DNA from: an uncultured Ruminococcus sp.
GTDB lineage: Bacteria; Bacillota; Clostridia; Oscillospirales; Acutalibacteraceae
Assembly: GCA_902764235.1 (NCBI GenBank)
Contig: CACWVH010000015.1
Coordinates: 1-38,880 of the forward strand
DNA length: 38,880 nt
Direction of reading: 5' to 3'
The number at the start of each line of letters is the position of its first letter. The first letter of the stretch is position 1. The notes beneath the pieces were generated by a model. That model was given only the letters and a program-made list of their open reading frames with translations. It made no database searches and was not told the origin of the DNA. This document shows, in pieces, positions 32,741-38,880 of the stretch. Both the position numbers and the translations under genes were made by a program.

Positions 32741-35700
32741 ATGACCAAACATTTAAAAAGACCGCTCAGTATCTTGCTGGCGGCGCTGATGATTATCAGC
32801 TTGTTCACAATCGTGCCGATGACTGCGTCTGCAGCAGTTGGCGATTATGTGGCGGAGAGCGATTATCTGACATTCACGGCAGAAGAAGATGGTTCTTCGG
32901 TTACAATAAAAGTTGATTCCGGCACTTTGCAGTATAATAGAAATGACTTCGGTTGGCTCGATTATGCTGCCGGCAATACGATCTCGCTCGACGAGGACGA
33001 ATCTGTTCGTTTTCGCGGAAGTGATACTAAATTCAGTTACAGTAATCACGTTTCGATCAGCGGAGCAGTAGCGTGCAGCGGTAATGTCATGTCGCTGAGG
33101 CTCGATGATGAATCCTGCGACCAGGGCTTGTCAAGTTCTTGCTTTTCTTATATGTTTTTTAACTGTACAGGTCTGACCGCAGCACCTGAGCTGCCTGCAA
33201 CCACTTTAGCATACAATTGCTATCGAGGAATGTTTATGGGCTGCAGCAGTTTGACAGAAGCACCTGAACTGCCTGCGACTACTTTGGCAAATGAGTGTTA
33301 TGCAACTATGTTTGCTCGCTGTACAAGTCTGAGATCAGCACCTGAGTTGCCTGCGACTGATTTGGCAGAAGAGTGTTATTCATATATGTTTAACGGCTGT
33401 ACAAGTCTGAGATCAGCACCTGAACTGCCTTCAACCACTTTGGCACGATATTGCTATTATAGTATGTTTTATGGCTGTACAAGTCTGACAAAAGCTCCTG
33501 AGCTGCCTGCGACCTCTTTGGTAAGTGGTTGTTATTCATCTATGTTTAACGGCTGTACAAGTCTGACAGAGGTACCCGACCTTCCTGCGACCGTTTTGCC
33601 GGATTATTGCTATACTTATATGTTTAACAACTGCAGCAGTATAGAACTGTCAACAGAGCAGTCTGATCATTACAATACTTCGTTCAGCTTGAATGTCGAA
33701 TCTGCTGATTCTAATGCTCTTAATAGTATGTTCGCTAATACCGGCGGAACTTTTACAGGCACACCCGAGATCAACACTACTTATTATATGTATGTAGAAG
33801 TTACCGAGACGATTGAAATCAACCTCAATGCGGATAACGCTGATGATATAATTTGGTATGATGCGACTGACAGCGATGGCTATTGGTCTATTGAAGCAGA
33901 TTATGACGGCAGTCGTTTCATTAGGCTGACCGCCGAAAGCGAGCAAGCTGCGGGAACCTACGAATGGGCGGATATGCGTGATGGTTGTGAATTTAAAGAC
34001 TACGAAGCATCGGAAGCGGTCTATTTTGTTGACGGTTCCTGCACCGTTACCGTTGACGGAGATGTTGTAACAGTCAGCGGTACGTTCACCGGTGACGACG
34101 GCAATACTTATAACGTAACCATTACCTACGAGGAACCTGCTTACACCATCACGGACGAATCCGTGAACGGCACCGTTACCGCAAGCGTGAACGGCGCTGA
34201 TGTAACTGAGGCAAAGCCTGGCGAGACCGTTCTGCTGAACGTCGCTCCCGCTGACGGCTATCAGTTCAAGTCTATCACTGTCAGTGCTCCGAAAGACAGC
34301 ACTGAGAATTTCAGCGACCTTGTTGCCCTGATGGGCGACGCAGTGTTTGCCGGTGTTGAAGATGGTTTTGCCGGATACACCTGCAAGGTTGAAGACGGAA
34401 AGTTTGTCGTATACAACGGCACAACACTTGTCGCGGAGCTTTCGGAATCAAACATGACTGCTTTCGACGGCGGTAGTGGTTATGCTGATGCATACTGCGG
34501 CGATATTGAGTGGTTCTTCTCTGTTAACGACGGTAAGTTCACATATATCGGTGTAGTGGACACTTCGTCATACGATTCTCTTTACGAATCTGCCAACGGA
34601 TCTGAATCAACCGGCGCTTTATCGCCCGTTGAGGTCGCATTGACCACCGTTGCGGAAGGCTCACAGTATTCGTTCACCATGCCGGAAAAGAACGTCACCG
34701 TAAAGGCTGAGTTTGAGGAAGAAGCTCCCGCTGCCTACACCGTAACATGGGTGAACGAGGACGGTACAGAGCTTGAAAAGGACGAGAATGTAGCCGAGGG
34801 CACCACCCCGACCTATGACGGCGCAGATCCCTATAAGGCAGACGATGCGACCAACGTCTATATCTTCTCCGGCTGGAACGACGGCACGACCACCTATGCC
34901 GTGGATACCGATCTTCCCGCGGTCACAGGCAACGTAACCTACACCGCGACCTTTACCGCAACCGAGAAGCCCGAGGTCATCAAGGACTGCACTAATAAGT
35001 TTGGAGATTTCAAACTTTATGCCAATGTTCCACTTGTTGGTTATGAAGGCTTAAATGATTTATTGACCGGAGCTGTTATGGTTCTAACGTATGGTGACAG
35101 CAATACGATGATACCCCTTAAGGATGCAAAGGGTTATTCGTATAAGCTCTATGACCAGACCGGTACCGAAATTCCGATTGAGAGCTCTGATTCAAGCAGT
35201 GATCCCGGTTCTGATTATGAACTTGGCGACAATGTAACCGTGTACACTAATGTTTTAAGATTTACACGACCCACCGACTGTAATGCGATCTACATAGTAG
35301 CCACCGTTCCCGAGCCTTCTGTCCGCTTGACGGGTCATTCGCTCAGTCTTGAGGGCGACATCGGCGTCAATTTCTATACCCTGCTCTCAGACAATATTGC
35401 AAACAGCGCGACCGCCTATATGCACTTCACGATCCCGAACGGCGACAAAACCTCAACACAGGACGTCCTCGTCAGCGACGCGAGAACAGTCACATCCGGC
35501 GACGTGACCTACCATATCTTTAAGTGTCAGGTAGCGGCTAAGGAGATCGACTCTCAGATCAAGGCGCAGATCATCGACGGCGAGACCGTCGGCGAAGAGT
35601 ACACCTATTCTGTCAGAGAATATGCCGACTATCTGCTCAATAATGCCAATGAAAACGGAACGGACGAGCAAATAGTGTATGCAGAGGCGGCTCCTCTCGT

Positions 35701-36562
35701 TGAGAAAATGATGAATTACGGCGAATATGCGAAAGCGTACTTCGGCGACAGCTCGCTTGAGGATATCGGGGGCGTTGTCATCCCCGACCGGTTTGCGACC
35801 TTCACAAGCAATCTTCCGGACGATGCCTTAGCGGGTGCGTCCCTTTCGCTGAGATCTCAGACCACTCTGTCGCTGTACTTCAACAATACTCTTTCGGATG
35901 TTTCATGCGTTGATGAAAAGGGTACAGAAAGAACCGTTGAAAATACAACAAGCGGCGACTATCAGGTCATCCGAATCAGAAATATTGCCGCTAAGGAATT
36001 GCAGTATAACTACACCGTATCTGTCACAATTGACGGCACAGCGTATTCCATCACATACAGCCCGATGAACTACTGCTACAATGTTCTGAACGGCAGCTCA
36101 GATGACGCGAAGCTCCAGAATGTCGTTAAGGCGCTGTATCTGTATTCACAGGCTGCCAACGAATACTTTGGCAAGGCGGCTTCCGCTGAGGGCGAAGTCA
36201 TCAGCAGCGGATCTATCGAAGATTTTTCCACACTGAAGGTCGGTGACTATATCGCTGATGGCATAGAAGAGGCTTATGATGATGTATATAGTTTTGTTCT
36301 GACAGGCGGTACATACGGCACAGAAAGCCGCAACGGTATCGTTGTCCGTAACGATGATTATACTTTTAACGCAGGTGAATTCGGTATAGGCACCTATGCC
36401 TATCACGTTCCGCAGCCAAACGTTTTCATTGAAGATTATAATGAAAACGAAAAATTCTATCCTGTCGTGGACGGTGTTGAGGGTAACGCATTTGTTGTCG
36501 TTGCAAAAGACGATACCCAAAAAATCATCACCATCTCCGGCGCAAATGTCACCCAGAACTAA
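32741..36562 (+). CDS. Secreted leucine-rich-repeat protein with [15 protein letters not shown] domain
   Basis: 1273 residues. A signal peptide ([18 protein letters not shown]...ASAA) leads to a ~100-residue N-domain, then six 26-residue repeats and a partial seventh (about 138-300) of the form MFxGCTSLTxAPELPATxLAxxCY, a BspA-like leucine-rich type. Next come a divergent InlB-like repeat (about 467-515, [10 protein letters not shown]...PADGYQF), an InlB/Listeria-Bacteroides type repeat (about 665-745, [17 protein letters not shown]), the domain starting [18 protein letters not shown] (about 865-1145, shared with the gene at 3733-6444), and a unique ~120-residue end. There is no LPXTG. AAGGAGG precedes the ATG by 10 nt. 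It is divergent from the two-component operon and followed at 6 bp by two short ORFs. Surface adhesion is plausible but not shown. Confidence 0.9.
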   Translation: MTKHLKRPLSILLAALMIISLFTIVPMTASAAVGDYVAESDYLTFTAEEDGSSVTIKVDSGTLQYNRNDFGWLDYAAGNTISLDEDESVRFRGSDTKFSYSNHVSISGAVACSGNVMSLRLDDESCDQGLSSSCFSYMFFNCTGLTAAPELPATTLAYNCYRGMFMGCSSLTEAPELPATTLANECYATMFARCTSLRSAPELPATDLAEECYSYMFNGCTSLRSAPELPSTTLARYCYYSMFYGCTSLTKAPELPATSLVSGCYSSMFNGCTSLTEVPDLPATVLPDYCYTYMFNNCSSIELSTEQSDHYNTSFSLNVESADSNALNSMFANTGGTFTGTPEINTTYYMYVEVTETIEINLNADNADDIIWYDATDSDGYWSIEADYDGSRFIRLTAESEQAAGTYEWADMRDGCEFKDYEASEAVYFVDGSCTVTVDGDVVTVSGTFTGDDGNTYNVTITYEEPAYTITDESVNGTVTASVNGADVTEAKPGETVLLNVAPADGYQFKSITVSAPKDSTENFSDLVALMGDAVFAGVEDGFAGYTCKVEDGKFVVYNGTTLVAELSESNMTAFDGGSGYADAYCGDIEWFFSVNDGKFTYIGVVDTSSYDSLYESANGSESTGALSPVEVALTTVAEGSQYSFTMPEKNVTVKAEFEEEAPAAYTVTWVNEDGTELEKDENVAEGTTPTYDGADPYKADDATNVYIFSGWNDGTTTYAVDTDLPAVTGNVTYTATFTATEKPEVIKDCTNKFGDFKLYANVPLVGYEGLNDLLTGAVMVLTYGDSNTMIPLKDAKGYSYKLYDQTGTEIPIESSDSSSDPGSDYELGDNVTVYTNVLRFTRPTDCNAIYIVATVPEPSVRLTGHSLSLEGDIGVNFYTLLSDNIANSATAYMHFTIPNGDKTSTQDVLVSDARTVTSGDVTYHIFKCQVAAKEIDSQIKAQIIDGETVGEEYTYSVREYADYLLNNANENGTDEQIVYAEAAPLVEKMMNYGEYAKAYFGDSSLEDIGGVVIPDRFATFTSNLPDDALAGASLSLRSQTTLSLYFNNTLSDVSCVDEKGTERTVENTTSGDYQVIRIRNIAAKELQYNYTVSVTIDGTAYSITYSPMNYCYNVLNGSSDDAKLQNVVKALYLYSQAANEYFGKAASAEGEVISSGSIEDFSTLKVGDYIADGIEEAYDDVYSFVLTGGTYGTESRNGIVVRNDDYTFNAGEFGIGTYAYHVPQPNVFIEDYNENEKFYPVVDGVEGNAFVVVAKDDTQKIITISGANVTQN
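33152..33619 (+). repeat. Six tandem 78-bp leucine-rich repeat units
   Basis: MF codons recur exactly every 78 bp (33152, 33230, 33308, 33386, 33464, 33542, 33620). Adjacent units share long identical stretches such as GGCTGTACAAGTCTGA, so the array has grown by unequal duplication and may vary in copy number between strains. Confidence 0.88.
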
Positions 36563-36568
36563 CCGGAA

Positions 36569-36676
36569 ATGACATACATGAATACGAACAAAGAAAAGTA
36601 TGAGTGCCATGAGTTAGAAATCACCAAGGTTCAGACAGATATTTTAAACCATAATGACGGAGGTGCAATGAAATGA
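36569..36676 (+). CDS. 35-residue short ORF after the leucine-rich-repeat gene
   Basis: It starts MTYMNTNKEKYECHELEITK and ends NDGGAMK; an internal ATG at 36578 could also be used. The centre (KEKYECHELEITKVQTDIL) resembles the following peptide (KKKYIPTEMEITEFDNEDVI), so the two are probably distant paralogues. It begins 6 bp after the large gene's stop and overlaps the next ORF by ATGA. The left copy is broken. Translation is not certain. Confidence 0.5.
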   Translation: MTYMNTNKEKYECHELEITKVQTDILNHNDGGAMK

Positions 36677-36801
36677 AAAAGAAAAAATATATCCCCACCG
36701 AAATGGAGATCACTGAGTTTGATAACGAGGATGTAATTACAACAAGCAATCCGGAGCTTGAAGATGACGAATTACCGTTCATTCCGCATCCCAAAAATTA
36801 A
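36673..36801 (+). CDS. 42-residue acidic peptide, right copy
   Basis: It starts MKKKKYIPTEMEITEFDNED and ends LPFIPHPKN. GGAGG lies 9 nt before the ATG, and the start overlaps the upstream short ORF (ATGA), indicating coupled translation. Against the left copy only 5 of 129 bases differ, versus about 16 of 110 in the upstream segment, which suggests selection on this ORF. There is no signal peptide, cysteine or known domain. As the last gene of the leucine-rich-repeat transcript it could be a regulator, partner or modified-peptide precursor; none of these is shown. Confidence 0.75.
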   Translation: MKKKKYIPTEMEITEFDNEDVITTSNPELEDDELPFIPHPKN

Positions 36802-36812
36802 AATCTTAAGTC

Positions 36813-36838
36813 GGCAGGCAGCAGCGATGCTGTCTGCC
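36813..36838 (+). terminator. Terminator of the leucine-rich-repeat/peptide transcript
   Basis: The stem GGCAGgCAGCA/TGCTGtCTGCC is followed by ATTATCTTATCC. It is structurally identical to the left copy; the U-tract is weak. Confidence 0.6.
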
Positions 36839-36839
36839 A

Positions 36840-36959
36840 TTATCTTATCCCTACTTCAAAATCCCATTTATGCCAACGCTCTACAAGCTCCTCTTGCAAT
36901 TTTTTCAGAACATACAAATAATTATTCGCAATATTAAAAGCCCCACATGATGAGGCTCT
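36840..36959 (-). pseudogene. Possible C-terminal gene remnant
   Basis: A minus-strand frame without a start codon reads ANNYLYVLKKLQEELVERWH and ends KWDFEVGIR before TAA. The composition is protein-like (amphipathic helix), suggesting the tail of a deleted gene. No family recognised. Confidence 0.25.
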
Positions 36960-37021
36960 TTATATCAATAAACCACTAAAATATAACCCTCGGAGTACGG
37001 CACAGGACTCAGCCTTCCCAC

Positions 37022-37069
37022 AAAAAAAGCGACCGCAGGGAACGACTATGCGAATCGTCCCATGCGGTC
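37022..37069 (-). terminator. Terminator downstream of the tRNA-Pro 3' half
   Basis: The arms GACCGCA/TGCGGTC, with inner GGG/CCC and ACGA/TCGT, lie at 37031-37069. On the minus strand they are followed by CGCTTTTTTTG. This is the natural terminator of the tRNA transcript, six bases past the CCA end. Confidence 0.85.
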
Positions 37070-37075
37070 ACGAGC

Positions 37076-37125
37076 TGGTCCGAGTGACAGGAGTCGAACC
37101 TGCGGCCTCTTGAACCCCATTCAAG
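37076..37125 (-). other. 3' half of tRNA-Pro(GGG), an attachment-site remnant
   Basis: Read on the minus strand: anticodon stem CTTGA/TCAAG around loop ATGGGGT (anticodon GGG), variable AGGCC, T arm with TTCGACT, acceptor strand CACTCGG, discriminator A and encoded CCA. No D arm or 5' acceptor strand follows on the right, where element sequence begins. An integrase that recombines in the 3' part of a tRNA leaves exactly this partial copy on the downstream side; the full tRNA should lie at the far end of the element, beyond the window. Confidence 0.82.
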
Positions 37126-37347
37126 TGTCCCGAAAACTCGAACATAAATAGCAAAAGTATTCAAAAAAGATATTCAACATTAATCCTAATGTTCACTAAC
37201 TTATAGAAGGTATTATATCATATCTTATTTCAAAAATCAATACTTTCAATTTGAATTTTAGGCTTGAAATCATACGAATTCTTTATACATTAAAAAATCA
37301 CTTCATTCAAACAATACTTAGTTGTTGGTTTGGATGGAGTATTATCC

Positions 37348-37394
37348 GACACCTCCAAAATCAACATCAGTTGGTTTTGGGGGTGTCTTTTTTT
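37348..37394 (+). terminator. Strong plus-strand terminator next to the integrase
   Basis: The arms GACACC.CCAAAA.CAAC and GTTG.TTTTGG.GGTGTC pair with few mismatches and are followed by TTTTTTT. No plus-strand gene precedes it within the element, so it may block chromosomal readthrough into the antisense side of the integrase. Confidence 0.7.
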
Positions 37395-37398
37395 GTTG

Positions 37399-38415
37399 TT
37401 AAAAAAAGCGTTCCTCAATGTATATTTCGTAGTTTTCAATGGAAATAATATACTTTTCTTCCTTGAGGTGTGTGTAGATTTCAAGTGTAATGGAAATGTT
37501 TGAATGACCGAGCAGTTTTGAAGCTGTCAGAACATCCACTCCCGAAGTGTAGAGCAAAGTTGCGAATGTGTGTCTTAACATATGCGGAGTAATTTTCTCA
37601 ATCTTGACTTTGACACCTTTCGGTGAGTATAAGTTCTGTTTCGACTGTTTTACAGTTGCGTATTGATGAGAAAGCTGTGTATGATATGAATCCCACAATC
37701 TTCTCCAAGAAGATACTGTGTGCATATCGCCGTCAGTTTTTGAACATACATACCTTGAATCAGCATTATCTTTGTAAGTCTGCAATTCATTCAGAAGGCT
37801 TTTAGGGACACGGACTTTTCTCTTTTTGCCGTTCTTTGTTCCCTGCTTTACTTTATAACCGCCTGTTTTTCTTGAAACGGACTTAGTTACGCTTATCTCT
37901 CCGTTCGTAAAGTCAATATCTGACCAAAGCAAGGGTATCATTTCTCCTGCACGAAGTCCGCAAAAGCACATAATAAGTGCCGGAAGTCTTGCCTTATGGT
38001 CGAAACTGATGAGCCAACCGATTTCTTCTTCGGTCAAGGCTCTTCTTGTGTTTTTAGGTGCGTCTTTCGGTATAGTTACAACCTTTGCAGGATTGTTATC
38101 GTAGTTCGTGTTTGCGGATACATAGCTGAAGATACTTGAAGCGACACATCTGATGTCCTTGAGAAGCTGTTTAGAGGACGGTCTTCTCGTGTTAGGGTTT
38201 TCGACAGCAAGCTCGTTGATCATATCACAGATCTGCATAGGTCTGATTTCTTTTACAGGGGTATCTCCGAAGTAATCAGAAAGATACCTGACCTGACTGC
38301 TGATAGCACTTTTGTAGCCGTCAGAAATTCCGACTGACTTGTACAAAAACCATTTATCCGCCCAAACATTGAACGGACTGTTCTCGTCATACATAGCCGT
38401 AGCTGTAATTACCAT
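37399..38415 (-). CDS. int: Tyrosine recombinase / integrase
   Basis: 338 residues. A SAM-like N-terminal core-binding domain (about 15-110) precedes the catalytic domain. Catalytic residues: Arg155 in CGLRAGEM, His278 and Arg281 in HMLRHTFATLL, His304 in LLGHSNISITLEIY and nucleophile Tyr314. AAGGAG lies 9 nt before the ATG. It would catalyse site-specific insertion and excision at the tRNA-Pro 3' end 274 bp away. The residues after Tyr314 (HLKEEKYIISIENYEIYIEERFF) are an ordinary short tail. Control is probably through the promoter and dyad just upstream. Confidence 0.95.
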   Translation of the reverse strand: MVITATAMYDENSPFNVWADKWFLYKSVGISDGYKSAISSQVRYLSDYFGDTPVKEIRPMQICDMINELAVENPNTRRPSSKQLLKDIRCVASSIFSYVSANTNYDNNPAKVVTIPKDAPKNTRRALTEEEIGWLISFDHKARLPALIMCFCGLRAGEMIPLLWSDIDFTNGEISVTKSVSRKTGGYKVKQGTKNGKKRKVRVPKSLLNELQTYKDNADSRYVCSKTDGDMHTVSSWRRLWDSYHTQLSHQYATVKQSKQNLYSPKGVKVKIEKITPHMLRHTFATLLYTSGVDVLTASKLLGHSNISITLEIYTHLKEEKYIISIENYEIYIEERFF

Positions 38416-38446
38416 TTTTCCAATCTCCTTAAATGAATTAACTTTA

Positions 38447-38460
38447 GTAAGATAACTTAC
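38447..38460. promoter_or_regulatory. Operator-like palindrome at the integrase start
   Basis: GTAAGATAACTTAC has perfect 5-bp arms (GTAAG/CTTAC) and sits immediately downstream of the integrase -10 box, the usual place for a repressor site. Confidence 0.5.
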
Positions 38461-38468
38461 GGTTTTGT

Positions 38469-38497
38469 ATTTTACACAATCAAGGAAGAATTGTCAA
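38469..38497 (-). promoter_or_regulatory. Sigma-A promoter of the integrase gene
   Basis: On the minus strand, TTGACA (38492-38497), a 17-bp spacer and TAAAAT (38469-38474) lie about 55 bp before the ATG. Confidence 0.85.
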
Positions 38498-38498
38498 T

Positions 38499-38549
38499 AT
38501 GCACAAAAGAAGTTCTAATTTTATGATTAAAGTTATAAGATTTGTGCAT
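38499..38549. repeat. 9-bp inverted repeat upstream of the integrase promoter
   Basis: ATGCACAAA (38499-38507) and TTTGTGCAT (38541-38549) are exact reverse complements 33 bp apart. They could be arm-type recombinase or regulator sites. Confidence 0.45.
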
Positions 38550-38620
38550 TTTTACTATTGAAGTGATACTGAGTAACGAAATCATTTTTTTCTGAAATGG
38601 TGTGTACTTAAACAATAATC

Positions 38621-38643
38621 AGCCGTCTGTAAGTCGGCTTTTT
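38621..38643 (+). terminator. Small terminator before the ParA fragment
   Basis: AGCCG/CGGCT around a 9-nt loop is followed by TTTTTATT. The stem is only 5 bp, so it is a moderate call. Confidence 0.5.
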
Positions 38644-38673
38644 ATTATATAAATTTTTATTTCAAGTAAGGAG

Positions 38674-38880
38674 ATCAAGACCACTTCCGTCATCAACATC
38701 GGTGCAGGACTTGTACTTAAAGGCAAAAAGGTACTGCTCGTTGATACGGATAATCAGTCCCATCTCTCTCGTTTTCTCGGTTATGACGGTACGGACGGCA
38801 AGCCCACCATTTCAGAATTGATTTGGCAGACGGTTTCAAAGGTACAGAAGCCTGTGTCAGAAGCTATCCGCAAGTCTGAG
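38674..38880 (+). pseudogene. parA: ParA/Soj-type ATPase lacking its N-terminus and P-loop, continuing off the edge
   Basis: The open frame reads IKTTSVINIGAGLVLKGKKV then LLVDTDNQSHLSRFLGY, matching ParA from the last residues of Walker A (GKTTS) through the A' motif (LLVDTD). The normal start, about 15 residues ending KGGVGK, is absent: AAGGAG (38668-38673) directly abuts the first codon ATC, and a TAA lies 21 bases upstream (38653-38655). The simplest reading is a deletion of roughly 45-50 bp taking out spacer, start and P-loop. An assembly error is the alternative. An intact gene would serve partition or maintenance of the integrated element. Confidence 0.7.

Larger units (their letters stand above)
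36563..36838 (+). repeat. Right copy of the 276-bp inverted repeat
   Basis: It begins immediately after the stop of the leucine-rich-repeat gene and ends with the terminator. It is gap-free against the left copy. Both copies end where their sequence and that of their neighbours diverge abruptly. Confidence 0.9.

Noticed and set aside
37076..37125. A functional tRNA gene
   Set aside because: The D arm and 5' acceptor strand are missing; only the 3' half is present.

Overview
The window looks like a chromosomal segment of a low-to-mid GC anaerobic Firmicute, most likely Ruminococcus or a close Oscillospiraceae relative. The basis is AT-rich sigma-A type promoters, AGGAGG-like ribosome sites, very large secreted proteins built from repeats carrying a (P)YxYxYY(F)KRS-type 'triple tyrosine' motif, and Clostridia-like two-component and ABC systems. 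No rRNA, complete tRNA or housekeeping marker is present, so the assignment is inference.

Layout. (1) 191-11115, minus: three separately transcribed giant secreted proteins. The first (191-3511) has five DxDGDGxY modules and five triple-tyrosine repeats. The second (3733-6444) has a CAP-like N-terminus and a C-terminal [15 protein letters not shown] domain. The third (6682-11115) has a CAP-like N-terminus, Ig-like domains and twelve triple-tyrosine repeats. (2) 11339-14686, minus: a 1115-residue regulator with a decayed STAND/AAA-like N-terminus, helical TPR-like repeats, a GAF-like region and an intact GGDEF. (3) 15384-17069, plus: a membrane protein with a sigma-factor-like cytoplasmic N-terminus. 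(4) 17211-22937, minus: a Gld-type ABC cluster (ATPase, permease, GldG-like protein, DUF4340 protein) with xth upstream, then a deoxyinosine-type DNA glycosylase (23316-23822). (5) 24294-27546, plus: L-asparaginase and a NatA/NatB-type ABC exporter. (6) 27641-30000: a decay zone holding a lipoprotein gene and a DUF3592-like gene, each broken by one in-frame stop, an intact GNAT gene, and a frameshifted topoisomerase III fragment. (7) 29964-36838: a symmetric divergent locus. A 7-TM LytS-type histidine kinase and an XRE-receiver regulator run leftward; a 1273-residue secreted leucine-rich-repeat protein runs rightward. Both transcripts end in the same 276-bp cassette, present as an inverted repeat, which encodes a tandem of tiny proteins and a terminator. 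Duplicated dyad sites lie in the shared promoter region. (8) 37076-38880: the 3' half of tRNA-Pro(GGG) with its terminator, a tyrosine integrase and a ParA fragment lacking its P-loop. This is the end of an element integrated in tRNA-Pro that continues past the right edge.

Cross-cutting: three short elements with terminal inverted repeats starting TTAAGG(A/C)A lie at 17166-17214, 23213-23340 and 32642-32713. Two supply the stop codon of the adjacent gene and one sits in the leader of the leucine-rich-repeat gene.

The strongest candidate for an undescribed system is region 7. It combines a two-component system, duplicated operator-like sites, a surface protein and a duplicated 42-residue peptide. 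The peptide gene is about 96% identical between copies, while the sequence upstream of it is only about 85% identical, which suggests it is under selection.
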